Source of the DNA: Cudoniella acicularis
Taxonomy: Eukaryota; Ascomycota; Leotiomycetes; Helotiales; Helotiaceae
Direction: 5' to 3'
Length of the DNA: 21,436 nt
Assembly (NCBI GenBank): GCA_013054445.1
Contig: JAAMPI010000996.1
Location: forward strand, 1-21,436
A model generated the notes under the pieces. That model had not been told where the DNA came from. It searched no databases and saw nothing but the letters and a program-made list of their open reading frames with translations. Position 1 is the stretch's first letter; every line of letters starts with the position of its first letter. Below, piece after piece: positions 20,996 to 21,436 of the stretch. Made by a program: the position numbers and the translations under genes.

Positions 20996-21436
20996 GATGT
21001 AGAATTATAGAGCACCACGGATGGACCTAATCGGCGTGGTAGATAATCGATAGGTTACGATTGTGAAGATTTACAAGATCATGGAATTGTCAAAAGTCGA
21101 TGTCCAGGTGGAAACGCGTCACCAAAGTACACGTGCTTGGCGGGGATCCGTACCTGGGCATTCAGGAGGTCTCGTCTCAGCTGCATCTTGGGAATACCTG
21201 TTCAAACCATCATGCATCTGCTCGCGGTTCAGTGATTTCCCTTCAATCCATTCCTCAATTTTGAACTTTTTTCCCCTAGTTTGCCTCCGAGTCCTGAGTC
21301 AGGCTTCTTCAACCCACCTTTCGCAAAGGCCACGTTTGTTTTTGCCGCGCTTTGTGCCTGGTGATCCACTGCCGACTGCCAGAGGATACTTTTCCAAAGC
21401 CGCGGCGAACCTGGCGAACTTGGCGAACTTTAGAGG
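20996..21436. other. Upstream region of the CENP-O gene to the right edge
   Basis: This is 441 nt without an open frame I can support. It should contain the CENP-O promoter and leader, and possibly the promoter of a gene beyond the edge. The rightmost 100 nt are GC-richer and contain the 9-bp tandem repeat listed separately. Confidence 0.45.
21404..21430 (+). repeat. Three-copy 9-bp tandem repeat
   Basis: GGCGAACCT, GGCGAACTT and GGCGAACTT follow each other without spacing. It runs close to the window edge, so its full copy number may not be visible. Coding or regulatory meaning cannot be judged from here. Confidence 0.85.

Noticed and set aside
1..21436. Biosynthetic cluster, CRISPR array, plasmid origin or phage-like module
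   Set aside because: No synthase, oxygenase or transporter set, no spaced direct repeats of CRISPR size, and no replication or phage genes were seen; the genes are unrelated eukaryotic functions.

Overview
The window looks like nuclear DNA of a filamentous ascomycete (Pezizomycotina; a leotiomycete-like fungus is my best guess from protein flavour, which I cannot test here). The reasons are short introns of about 46-75 nt with GT..AG ends and CTAAC/CTAAT-type branch points, monocistronic genes on both strands, a Zn(II)2Cys6 regulator, and fungal versions of SED5, phosphopantothenate-cysteine ligase and CENP-O. I see no operons, CRISPR arrays, rRNA or tRNA genes, and no plasmid or phage genes.

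Layout, left to right. (1) A large minus-strand gene for a disordered Ser/Pro-rich protein starts at 5147 and, by my splice reading, runs off the left edge. (2) A non-coding gap at 5148-5989 separates it from a three-exon plus-strand SED5-type Qa-SNARE (5990-7075). (3) After about 0.8 kb without an assignable gene comes a six-exon secreted GH51 alpha-L-arabinofuranosidase (7905-10076). (4) A 2.2 kb gene desert (10077-12268) contains a weak LTR-like relic. (5) A five-exon minus-strand Zn2Cys6 transcription factor follows (12269-15566). (6) A 1.65 kb divergent promoter region leads to plus-strand phosphopantothenate-cysteine ligase (start at 17219 or 17051, end 18406). (7) After a further 1 kb gap lies a small secreted-protein gene whose reading frame does not close cleanly across its first intron (19425-19879). 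(8) A two-exon minus-strand CENP-O/Mcm21 kinetochore gene (20032-20995) is followed by 0.44 kb of non-coding DNA with a short tandem repeat.

Most genes are unrelated housekeeping functions: Golgi membrane fusion, coenzyme A synthesis and the kinetochore. The one pairing that could be functional is the arabinofuranosidase with the Zn2Cys6 regulator, which are next to each other across the desert; this is inference only. I did not find a clearly new multi-gene system. The points most worth a second look are the hidden 3' exon of the first gene, the retained-intron alternative tails (SED5 and the large gene), the disputed PPCS start, the out-of-phase secreted-protein gene and the gene desert.
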